A stretch of DNA of 64,000 bases from Euglena gracilis. Its lineage: Eukaryota; Euglenida; Euglenophyceae; Euglenales. Of this stretch, positions 47,219 through 64,000 are shown piece after piece; the first letter of the stretch is position 1; each line of letters starts with the position of its first letter. The notes beneath the pieces are model-generated. The model made no database searches, had not been told where the DNA came from, and worked only from the letters and a program-made list of their open reading frames with translations. The stretch lies in NCBI GenBank assembly GCA_039621445.1, contig CP154957.1, forward strand, positions 17,864,595 to 17,928,594, in the 5' to 3' direction. The position numbers and the translations under genes were made by a program.

Positions 47219-48653
47219 CTACGTCATTGCGCCCACACGGTCCAAATCCATGTTTTCCAATATTTAAGGTTGTCATGTGTGGAGCATTTTGCGGGGCTCA
47301 AAACTCAGGAAGGAGGGGGGTTTGAGGAAATGAGTGGAGATTTTTGATGGGTATTTCACAGGCTTCCATTTGGCACATGTCCGGGACTATAACCACGCAC
47401 ACAGAAAGTTGTAATATTTCAAATGAAATATTTCAATTTTTGTTTTGTTGCAAATGATACTGGGTTGGACATTTTCAGCAAAAAATTGAGATGATACCCC
47501 CTAAAAATAATCAAAAATGCCACATTTTGGCCATTTCTGACCCCCCTTTTCCAAGAATTTCTGTGATTTTCAGAAAAACTTCAGTCCAGCCCAGTTTTGC
47601 GAGGCTGGGAAAAAATATACACTTGTAACCATGAAATCTCATGTTTACGAAATACCCCCCCATTCTCCCACTGACCGATCTCTGATTCTGCCCGATCGGA
47701 GAATGAGGAGGGGGCAATAAGACCGTACCATAGGGGGGAGGGGACATAGGGCTGGCGTGGGCCTCTGAATCATAGACACTGTCCACCACTCCACCATTGC
47801 AGTCTGGTAGAAAAGTCATTCGCGGTCCTCTAATTTTTTGCCAAATAGAAGGCAAAGAACATTATGAAATTTCAGGGATATTTGTGAAGAAAATTATCTT
47901 TCAAGTTTCGAAATGTTTTTTGAAATATTTCTGAAATATTTTTGAAACAAAACATATTTTCTCAACCTTTCAAAACATACCCAGTGCCCAGCCCAGTTGG
48001 ATTTGGGCGTCCAGCCCAGCCTGGCAGCCAGTGGGAAGGGAGAATGCGTTTCGCATTTTTGCTTTTGGGCACATTTGTTTTTGTTATTTGCCCAATTTTT
48101 CACATTTTTTGGCCGTTTTTGCAATTTTTTTTGCATTTTTTTGATTTTTTTTTGAAACTGATATTTTCCTCGGTGTTCCATGTACCAACCCTCCCTTTTG
48201 TCCCACCGACCTGCTCCACGGAGACCCGATCAGACAAAGGGGACAAAAAGACAAGACAATACGAGCTTGCCAAAGGAATTTCATTGGCCCGGCCAAAAAA
48301 AAACCCCATCGGCCCGGCTGAGGGACGATATGGGGGGCGGGCAGGCAAATAAGGGGTGTAATTCTTGTGAATTTGGCACCATTCCTGCTTGTTTTTTTGG
48401 GGGTAACTTTTGCATTTTCGTCTCTCAGATTTTGCACATTTTTTGAACATTTTTGTGCATTTTTTTGTTTTTTTGAGGCTGGGCTGGTGTATTCCCCCCC
48501 CCCCCTCTGCAGTGGGGACCCCACCCCAGGGGGAAAGGGGTGGTTCAGCCAGCACCTGTTTTTCAGCCATCTGACTTGACCCCCAAAATCCTTAAGAAAA
48601 TCCTTGTTGGATCAAAGGTGATTTTTTGTTTTAGGGCAGTGAAATTCTGTTCT
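47219..48653. other. No gene identified
   Basis: T- and A-rich sequence with dispersed repeats. 47800-47850 resembles 44985-45045 in direct orientation (gtcctctaattttttgcc). No coding support. Confidence 0.4.
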
Positions 48654-48751
48654 TACCATGCCCCCCCCCCCCATATAAGACCCCCCCTCGGGAGCCAAAT
48701 TCCCAGGGGGGGTCTTATATGGGGGGGCCTTATATGGGGGGGGGCATGGTA
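48654..48751. mobile_element. Foldback element, family with TCTTATAT word
   Basis: Compact and clean: taccatgccccc, atataagacccccc, a short centre ctcgggagccaaattccc, ggggggtcttatat, ggccttatatggggg, catggta. Same family as 23802 and the core of 11697-12290. Confidence 0.85.
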
Positions 48752-49059
48752 TTATATTTCTATGCTTCTAATTTTTGAAGTTCTTGACTGCTGGGCACCA
48801 AAAAATACCTTTAAGACAATTATTGGAGCACAACAAAATCCTTAGATCCCTTTTTTGTCTGTACATTTTTGTTTTACCAAACATTCTCACTGAGCCTGGT
48901 GTTTTTGTGTCATTTTTCTTTGGAAATGTGCTATTTTCCAGCAACAATTGCACAGCATATTCCCGAAAGGCTGTGCTGATAAATGCAGCTTTTGAAGGAA
49001 GAAGCAATTTAGTGCATATTCTCTCCCTGCAGGGGGTGGGGGGTTAGGAGCCCCCAAAA

Positions 49060-49169
49060 TGCCTGGGGAGTTCCTTTTGCTTTCCAAGGGCTTCAAGTGC
49101 TGCTGCAACTGCTACAGTGAAGCCTGGCCTACAATTCCAAACGATGGAGAGAGATTCTGGACCCAACAG
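49060..49169 (+). CDS. Possible exon, Cys-rich end
   Basis: The frame reads PGEFLLLSKGFKCCCNCY then SEAWPTIPNDGERFWTQQ and stops at a canonical donor (cag|gtaat). It joins the next exon in phase 0. The 5' border is not defined. Unknown protein. Confidence 0.4.
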
Positions 49170-49210
49170 GTAATATCACAAAGCGGTTTAAGTTGCTCTT
49201 GACATTGCAG

Positions 49211-49420
49211 ACTGATGGTTTTTCACCCATGGATGTTGCCCAGTTTTACCATGACGAGCAGGGGGTGCCTACTGACTCTACAATTCCTGGCCCAGTGCCA
49301 TACTGCAACCCTTTTTATTGCCCCCTATCGCATTTCCCCTCTGCAAAATTATTTTCCAGATCATCTGGGTCTCAAAACATTGCAACAACATATTTCTTAG
49401 GCAGTCTATTTCGCATTTGA
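49211..49420 (+). CDS. Possible terminal exon after a 41-nt intron
   Basis: Follows acceptor gacattgcag at 49210. Reads TDGFSPMDVAQFYHDEQGVP then PYCNPFYCPLSHFPSAKLF and ends at TGA 49418-49420. The 41-nt gap holds an in-frame stop and is not a multiple of three, so splicing is needed to join it to 49060-49169. No domain recognised. Confidence 0.4.
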   Translation, partial: TDGFSPMDVAQFYHDEQGVPTDSTIPGPVPYCNPFYCPLSHFPSAKLFSRSSGSQNIATTYFLGSLFRI

Positions 49421-50202
49421 GCCTTTAGAAGTTCTTTGCACAATTGCGCCAATCTTGGAACCCAGCACCAAGGGGAAAAACCCACCTCTCAGCCCTTTTC
49501 TTTCTTGTGTTTTTTCATTCTCGGCCTGCAAGACATCGTCTCTGTCGATCGCCGAAAACGTGCCAGCAAGCCGGGGGGAAAAAAAACTGGGAAAAGGGGG
49601 GGTTTGGGCACCTCCCAGGGTCATTTAAAAACCAGCCAGCGTCGCCCCAATCCAAAACACAAAAACAGGGGGTGAATCTCATTTTTGGGAGCGAAGAATG
49701 GAGAGCAAAAATTATTTTCAGAATTCCAGGTGAAAGCCCAAAGGCCTGAAGTTATAACGGTGTCGAGTAGGCGGCCTCGGAGTGTGCCCAAAAACCTCGT
49801 GGAAAAAAGATCCCTCTGTTTCGTTTGTAAACCGACGAAAACCTCGCGAAAGAGATTTCTGAAAAAGCCTTTTTTTAGCATTTACTGCACGGACTTTGGG
49901 ACCAGGGGATGTGGACCAGTGAAAAAAATCCATGGTGCACCGGTTTGGGAAGCTTGGCGGGTCCGGAATGTGGGGAGAGAGTTACACGTGTTTTCAGAGT
50001 GTTGGCACGAGCAAGCTGTGAGGGCACCGGTTTCAGTGCCCACAACTGGCCAGCGGGGAAGGGCTCTGACAGCCAGGGTTGGAAGATGTGCGGAGGGATT
50101 TTTTTGCAGGGGCTTTGAGGAGGGAAGTTGGTGACCCATCTTTATCGTGAAGTAGAAGGGGGCACATTGGTACTGAATGGAGTATTGAAACAGAGTTAGC
50201 TC
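49421..50202. other. No gene identified
   Basis: Mixed sequence, frames of fewer than 150 codons on either strand without motifs. Confidence 0.35.
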
Positions 50203-50561
50203 TTGCGCAACTGCGCAAAGGAGCTGGTGTGTCGAGTTTTTCCCCCCAAATATGCTTGTTTCAAATTTGAGTGATGTACCCCCTGATTTATGGGAAATGA
50301 GGCTGCTCGGAAACTCTGTCTGTTGGCCAGCAGGATCCATTATCCATTGCGGCAGATACCATGGTAACAGGAACCCTTGTTTTCACCGTCGTGTAGAGTA
50401 CGTAAAGAAAGGACTTTTTTCAGCATCCTGTGGACAATGGGAAGTGAGGAATTGTGTTTACTTTGAAACTCACTTGCTCAATTGCGCAAGTGATTGAAGT
50501 TTACACCCCTTCGCGCAATTGCGCAAGCAACTTTTTTGTTTTTGTTTGCGCGATTGCGCAA
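50203..50561. repeat. Cluster of TTGCGCAATTGCGCAA palindromes
   Basis: Four copies with zero to two changes at 50203-50218, 50474-50489, 50511-50526 and 50546-50561. Another lies at 52118-52132 and half-sites at 49440 and 51772. Spacing is irregular. Confidence 0.85.
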
Positions 50562-52469
50562 GTGACACAGTTAATTTATCCTCACTGGGACCATTTCCTG
50601 ACGTGATTTTTTACTTATCAGAAATGGATGCATGATAGGGTGTCATCTGCCATGTTCTCTTGAAATGTATTTTGAACCCTGTTACGTATCTTTCCATCAG
50701 CCATTGGACAGGAACGTGATTTCGATGTCTCACAGCCTGACAAAAAAAAGAGTTTTCACAACCCCTTCGTCACACACCTCATTCATGGGTCCTGAAATGC
50801 TGCACAAAAGAGCACTTGGAGTTTCAGGTGTTCACGAAGCCCTGCGTTCAGTTGCCTTTCTGGCCAGGGTCGTGTGCTCTTGATCTGCTCTACAAATCAA
50901 AACCTTCCAGTTGGAGACGAAAGGGCGGTGGAATTCTGGACACCCCTGAACCCATCATTTCGGTCCAAAAAGCGGCCATTCTGGCAGCAATCATTGCCAG
51001 GTGGATACTCTTGTATCTCTTTGAGGCCCCCTTGCCTGCGCATAGCACCCCCCCCCCCCCGGGGGGGGGGGGGGGGCTGGTGAGCCGCCAGGCTCCGGCC
51101 ACCTCCACGTACACAGACAAAAAGGGACAGAGGCGAAAAAACAGCGCAGGAATGAAGAAAGGATGAACGGCACCAAACAAACAGCCACAGTGCACAAGGC
51201 CGTCCCAGGACAGCGTGCCAGCTTGCCCAACCCCAGCAGCTCTTCTCACCAGCCAAAAAGAAACAGGTGAGACATCGACCCCCCCTCCAGGAGGTGGGGG
51301 GTCCGACCCCCCTCCCGATGGAACGCAGGGAAATTTTTTTTTGGTGTCAAGGGCAAAGGAAAATTTTGGCCTTAAAATTCTGCCAAGCAAGGTGGGCGGC
51401 CGGACCACCGACCCACCAAAATTTGGGGGGGATGTCGACCCCCCAAAAGCCACAGGGGGGGGGGGTTGGGATTCCTGTGCAGCCCTGGCAAAGAGCAGAG
51501 TGTCATCTCTTTCCACGTGAGTTTCCCCCTTCAAGAGACGGCAATACTGAAAGGGAAACCAACGTCAGAGGAACAATTTTTCATATAAATGGCAAAAACC
51601 ATTTATATGTTTTATATGTTTGTATATTTTTTTTTGCCATCGTTTGTGATTATCTGTGATCATTCATGATTTTCAGGAGAAACCATTTGTGCTGGTTCGT
51701 GAAAATTTGTGATTAAATTGTGGTAACATGCAGAGTCATCTCAAATTTGAAAACAAGCATTACAGCAAAACTGCGCAAAGTCGAGTCTTGTAGTTTCAAG
51801 CAGGGGATGTTCACATTTTCCACAAAAAAATATAAGTTTTTGACGAGGGATCTATTGGGAGACTGTCATTCAAAAAAAATCCCACATTCCACTGCCATTT
51901 TCTGGTCTTCAGGAGTTGGTTATGGGGGCATTGCGCACTCAAATAGCATTGCACAGGGGAGCCAAAAAAAGATTTGGCCAAATTTGCACAATAAAATGCA
52001 TCAAAAAAGCCATGGGAAAATGGCCTGGAAGATAAAGGCTAACAGTCCATGAATGCATCATTTGGGCCAAATACTTAGGCAGTCTACTTCGCACTTAGCT
52101 CACAAAGTCGACTTGCCTTGCGCAATTGCGCATTCCGAGACCCATTTCGAAATTGTGGCCTCTTTGGCGTCGTTTTGGGGTCCCTTTTTTGGATTAAAAC
52201 ACGTGCCTCAAAACCCGCGTCACAGGACATCGGGCACAAAGGGAATTCGAACAAATTGCGAGAAGAGCATTGGACAGTTCTTGAAGAACAGCCTGTCACT
52301 CCACGGATTTTGTGGTCTCACACATTCTACCACCCGGGAGCTGATCAAATGGCACTTTTGACCCCCTGTGTGCACTGTGGCTGTTTTTTTGGTGCCTTTT
52401 ATCCCTTCTTCTGGCCTGGCGCTGTTGTTCGCCTCTGGCACTTTTTGTCTGTGTGCGTGGCACTTTTGA
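50562..52469. other. No gene established
   Basis: Mixed sequence. 51046-51078 is a C14/G16-type foldback (agcacccccc/ggggggctggt). Frames at 50890-51534 on the minus strand are interrupted repeats of G/C runs and are not convincing. Confidence 0.35.
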
Positions 52470-52690
52470 CCCCCCCGGGGGGTCAGGTTTTGGGGTGGGT
52501 GATATTATAGAACACCCCCGACGCCAAAAACGCCGGGGGACCAAAATTAGCCATTTTCACAGGGACCGTGGTCCAAACCTGACCCCTCCCCCCGCTGGGG
52601 GGTGTACCTGCTATGGGCGTGCGCCCCGCGGCACGGGGCACCCCCCGGGGTGTTGGTAAAAGAAGCCTGGTTCTGGCTGGAGGAGGATCA
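52470..52690 (+). repeat. Dispersed repeat shared with 62505-62730
   Basis: Both copies have gggtcaggttttggggtggg, acacccc(c)gacgcc, ggccattttca, a long G/C run, ggtgtacctgct/ggtgcctgct and ggttggtaaaaagaagcctg. Confidence 0.75.
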
Positions 52691-53419
52691 TGAATGCTGC
52701 GAAAGTTGGAATGACCAGGACGGATTGCAAGCCTGTCCCTGAACTGCATAGAAAACAGGCAGGCCACGAGATCTTTGAAGGAATGCACCGCCGAGGACTG
52801 CAAACAAGGTTCAAAGACACATGGACCCCCTAAAAGTGACCAAATATCTTCAAAACGGCCAAAACAGTGATTGACACTGGCCGACAATTTTCCAAAGTGG
52901 ACCAAAGTGGCCCATATTTGCTGACAATTGAGCCGAAAAATGACCCCTTTGGCTGAAAACAGCCAAAAAATTTCAGCTGTTCCAGGCACCAGCCACCTTC
53001 CTTCGGAAAATGATTTTTTTGATTTGCAATTTTGTGTGACCTTAACCTCCAAAATGTGCAGGTTATTTGCATTATTCGCATTATGCCCCCTATATTGTAT
53101 TTTTATGTTGGGAGGTGACCATCATTGCGTCTTCCACCCTTTGGACAGAATTGGGGTACCCCCAAAACAGTTTCATTGTAGCTTTGCTTCATTTTTGCTT
53201 GATGTTGTTCAAGTGTTCATTGGGAGAACCGTTCTCTGGTGAAATTTTACAAACAGAGGAACGCCCTGCATCTGAATATACTGCAATACTTGCATTATAT
53301 AACTCGTATGTCAAAGCCCTCCAGGAGTCATCTACCTTGGCTTTCACTTTATTTTCTTGAAAATTCCATGTGTCTTTTGCGGAGCTGCATGAATCAGCCC
53401 ACTCCAAGTATAAAACTAC

Positions 53420-54075
53420 CTGGAGCTCAACATATATTTTTAATGTTTTTTACACTGCTCTCTGGTTGGATGAAAAGTGGAGAGGTTTGAAGTGACGAGG
53501 GAATGTTCTGGTGGAGTTGGAGGCACAACTTTCTCAGCCTTCCTCAATATTCCTCCATATTTATTATTTTTGTGCCAGACACCACATAGAAATGGCTCTA
53601 TGCGGTGTGCTATTTTTGCAGCAAAAGCAAGATTTTTGAAAAGTTTTATCTCAATTTTGTTTCATTTTTGTACTAGCCTGGGTACTTCAGCCCACTGTGT
53701 GTGTTCGATTTGGTGTTGTGTTTGGGGGGGGGGTTTGTGTGTGTATTTTTTGGGGTGTTTTTGGGGTTTGTTTGTGTGGTGAGTTAATGTTCTGGTGGAC
53801 TGAGCTCAACATATATTTTTAATGTTTTTTTACCATGCTCTCGGGTGGATGAAAGTGGAGAGGGTTTGAAGGGGTGGCTCTATGCGGTGTGTGGGAGTTG
53901 GAGGCACAAACGTTCTCAGCTTCCTCATATTCCATCCATCTTTATTATTGTGTCTGGTTTGGCGTGTGGTGCTGTGTTGTGGTTATGGACGGGTCTTTGT
54001 TGTCGCGGGGAGCAAAAGCAAGATTTGCAAGTGGATTTTTGTCATTTTGTAGCCTGGGTACTTAGCACCACTGTC
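53420..54075 (+). repeat. Diverged tandem duplication, about 380 bp
   Basis: ctcaacatatatttttaatg (53427 and 53808), gttggaggcacaa, tggctctatgcggtgtg, agcaaaagcaagattt and tagcctgggtactt occur in both halves, with one block moved relative to the others. Confidence 0.8.
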
Positions 54076-54717
54076 CCGCTCGACCTGGAGCCTGCCTGCC
54101 TGCCACTGCCGCCCTTTTTTGATATGTCGTTTGTGGACATTTGGTGTTATTTTATGAACCTTTTTTGATGCTATTTACTCTGGGAGGGATTTGTTGGACA
54201 AGAAGGTGAAATAGATCGTGTGATAAGTAATGGCACCATGTGGAGACACCTCCACTCCCACTCTTTACAAGTCTACAAAGACTGGAGCGCCTCTCCACAG
54301 CAATTGCATTCCGCCTGATTTCCCCCTTTTAAATTTTTGCCATTGTGTGCCATTCACAACAATCCCCACCCGCGCCAGCCAAGGAAAGCCCTTCTTAAGA
54401 TGGGGGATTGGTGGATGCCAGTGCCCAAGCATACAGAAGTCGCCAATAACCCACTAAGCGCACAGTAGGTACTATCGGCGCGTTGGGCGGTGCGGCGTTC
54501 TTTCCCCTATCGCCAGGCGCTTCTCAGCACACCCGGCGGAGGTCGACGGCATGCAGCAAAACTTCCTTGGTCTGAAAATCCTTGTGCAGGGAGTTGCTCA
54601 GCATTTGGATTCAGGCAAGTTCAGTAAAGGATGGAAATCGGAAATCGCCACTGAATAAATCCAGGATGACCCTCCAGAAAGAGAATGCAAATGAAAGGGG
54701 ACGACGTAAGTTTAAGC

Positions 54718-54770
54718 GGGGGGGGGGGGGGGGGGGGGGTGGGGGGGGGGGGGGGGGGAGGGGGGAAATG
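54718..54770 (+). repeat. Long G tract
   Basis: Near-continuous G for about 50 bases with single T and A breaks. Strong G-quadruplex potential. Confidence 0.95.
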
Positions 54771-55094
54771 GTTTAGTGAGCGATGCAAAAGGCAAATAGG
54801 TTGGGCGCGGGATTGGTGGTGGGTGCAAATGAGGTCGAGGGAGGGAAGAAGAAACAAATCTATTCATTTGGGGTGGGGGGGGTGGAGAAGCAACGTATCA
54901 GTCTGTACGTGGGCCCTTTTCTTAAAGCAACCGACTGGCTGGAACCAAGCATCTTTTTTCATTCAGTTCGAGTGCGTCGGCTGGACGTGTGAAAAAAACT
55001 AAAAACTATTAAGCACGCCAGCGACCCCGCCTCTAAACCCGAATGTTTCCCCCGCCCCTGATTTGAGGGAAAGTTGGGAGGACTAGAGAGCAAA

Positions 55095-55133
55095 CGAGAT
55101 GGGGAAGGGGGGGGGGGGGGGGGGGGGCGGCGG

Positions 55134-55167
<34 letters not shown>

Positions 55168-55202
55168 CCGTCGGGGGGGTGGGGGGGGGGGGGGGGGTGG
55201 GG
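55095..55202 (+). repeat. Long G tract
   Basis: About 100 bases of G broken only by a few T, C and A. The longest G-only stretch is more than 20. Assembly length here is unreliable. Confidence 0.95.
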
Positions 55203-55364
55203 GTATTAGTTTGGGGGTTTACCACAGAGTCATGGCTTGCAAGCAACAGCAGGTGGGAATAAAGGCTCATTTAATGAAAGCCGAATGGGTCGATCATATG
55301 TGTTTATTCTACTGTTTTTTTTATTGTTAAACAGCATTTTTTTGCCTATCTCCCCCCCATTGTC

Positions 55365-55735
55365 GTTGACACAGCATGTCGTTGGCACCCCCCCCCCGTA
55401 TCAACGTCATTTTTCTGGAACATAATTTTTTTATTTGTGTTTGCCACATTTTTTGAGAAATTTGCCAAGACACTTCGAATTTGTGTCGGATCTTCTTCCC
55501 AGCCATGGCTTCGAATGCTTCCCCCCTGAATTTGGTGATTTGGTGCAATATGAGAGGTCCAATGGTGCAATTGTGGCGGCCAATTGTTGCTGGCATGGTC
55601 TGTTTTTTCTTCTTCCTTTAATCCGTGCTGTTGACGCGGCGTGTCGTTGACCCCCCCCCCCCCCCATGTCAACGGCACGTTCCTGGAACATTGGTGTGTC
55701 AACAACAGGGGGGGGGTGTAGGCAGAATGGCCATT
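55365..55735. mobile_element. C-run foldback, family with GTCGTTGACACC word
   Basis: gtcgttgacacagcatgtcg, gttggcacccccccc, cgtgtcgttgaccccccc and ttcctggaacattgg on one side face tcaacaacagggggggtgta. tttttctggaac and gttcctggaac follow the two C runs in direct orientation. The arrangement is less regular than in other families. Confidence 0.45.
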
Positions 55736-56226
55736 TTGAAAGAAGTTTATGAAAAATAATGGTAGATTTTACCACCCAAATGCCGACTAAATAAGTCTTG
55801 TGCTGACCATCAATAAGTGAGTGTTCTAAGTGTTTGTTATTGGAGGGGAGTCAAGGGGCACCCAGGGAAATCGCTGGTGGCGGTGGCAAAATCAAGGCGA
55901 CAGATTTTGTTCAACCCAACAAAGTGATATTGCGAGAAAATTGGCTGGCAGTTCCTTGTCATTGCTTTTGTTCAACCACAAGTGGAGCCTTCTGTGCGGC
56001 TTGCTGGCATCGGATTATTGGCATTGTTTGTCCATGTTTTCATGGACGTCCAGGAAGCTCCATCTGTTCAGGACAAAGGTTTTCCAGTTGCAGACGTTGA
56101 GGTTTTTTTTCATTTCCCCGTTTGTGTTTCCGATCTCCAAACTGCAGGATTCCCAAGTTCGCAGCATTTGAGGTGCAAGCACTTAGTTGCCCAAGACACT
56201 TGCCAACGTTGGCGCTTCCTGCCCAG

Positions 56227-63788
<7,562 letters not shown>

Positions 63789-64000
63789 GTGCAGGCAGGG
63801 GGTGACCCCTCGGGGCTCGGGTTGTTCCTGCGAGGCCTTGCCTTCTCACCGGACAGTCAACTGTCCTTTCCCCCCAGATCTGCTTTCTGGAGCCCCTTCC
63901 AGACCTTTGAACTCCCCATCTCACTGTGATGCGACCTGATGCCGCAACAATGGCAACGCTTGAACAAGCACTTCCAGAGAGCGATTTCAGATTATGGGGT

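Overview
This is eukaryotic nuclear DNA, most likely from a protist or alga with a repeat-rich genome. The evidence is GC-rich exons set in repeat-filled introns with GT..AG borders, a LINE-type and a Ty3/gypsy-type retroelement, tRNA-derived repeats, a 7.5 kb satellite array, a 1.15 kb CA microsatellite and very many long G or C runs. I cannot name the species; a dinoflagellate, chromerid or other alga is a guess. No bacterial-style operons, rRNA or CRISPR arrays are visible.

Layout. 1-3068 (minus): a LINE-type reverse transcriptase frame, open through the left edge, with a 2A-like DVEANPGP motif after about 350 residues. 3.9-5.5 kb: tRNA-like repeat, a perfect 52-bp-arm palindrome and a minisatellite. 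5574-19857 (minus): a 14.3 kb LTR retrotransposon with near-identical 413/414 bp LTRs. It carries Gag, a cytosine-5 DNA methyltransferase-like domain, aspartic protease, reverse transcriptase, RNase H, integrase and chromodomain. Its coding region is broken by one in-frame UGA (gag/pol), one frame change in a G run (inside gag) and a roughly 600 bp palindromic insertion between RT and RNase H. 20-35 kb: mostly repeats (45-bp satellites in both orientations, foldback elements, tRNA-like units), with fragments of a GRF zinc finger gene, a BED zinc finger gene and a decayed PIF1-like helicase. 35.7-43.2 kb: a hierarchical satellite whose left edge cuts the helicase reading frame. 43.2-55.7 kb: dispersed repeats and more foldback elements, with one plausible two-exon gene piece near 49 kb. 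56.2-63.8 kb (plus): exons of one large helical protein of unknown identity, with introns that hold the CA repeat and other elements.

The main candidate for an undescribed system is a set of at least ten sequence-unrelated foldback elements that share one architecture. They have TACC...GGTA-type ends directly joined to runs of C (left) and G (right), a family-specific word repeated in inverted orientation, and in about half of them a small GC hairpin with a TTCG or GAAG-type loop in the core. They sit inside other elements and inside gene-like sequence. Second is the methyltransferase-bearing chromovirus, where the mobile element brings its own DNA-modifying domain and a chromatin reader. All calls rest on reading the sequence only; no similarity search was run.
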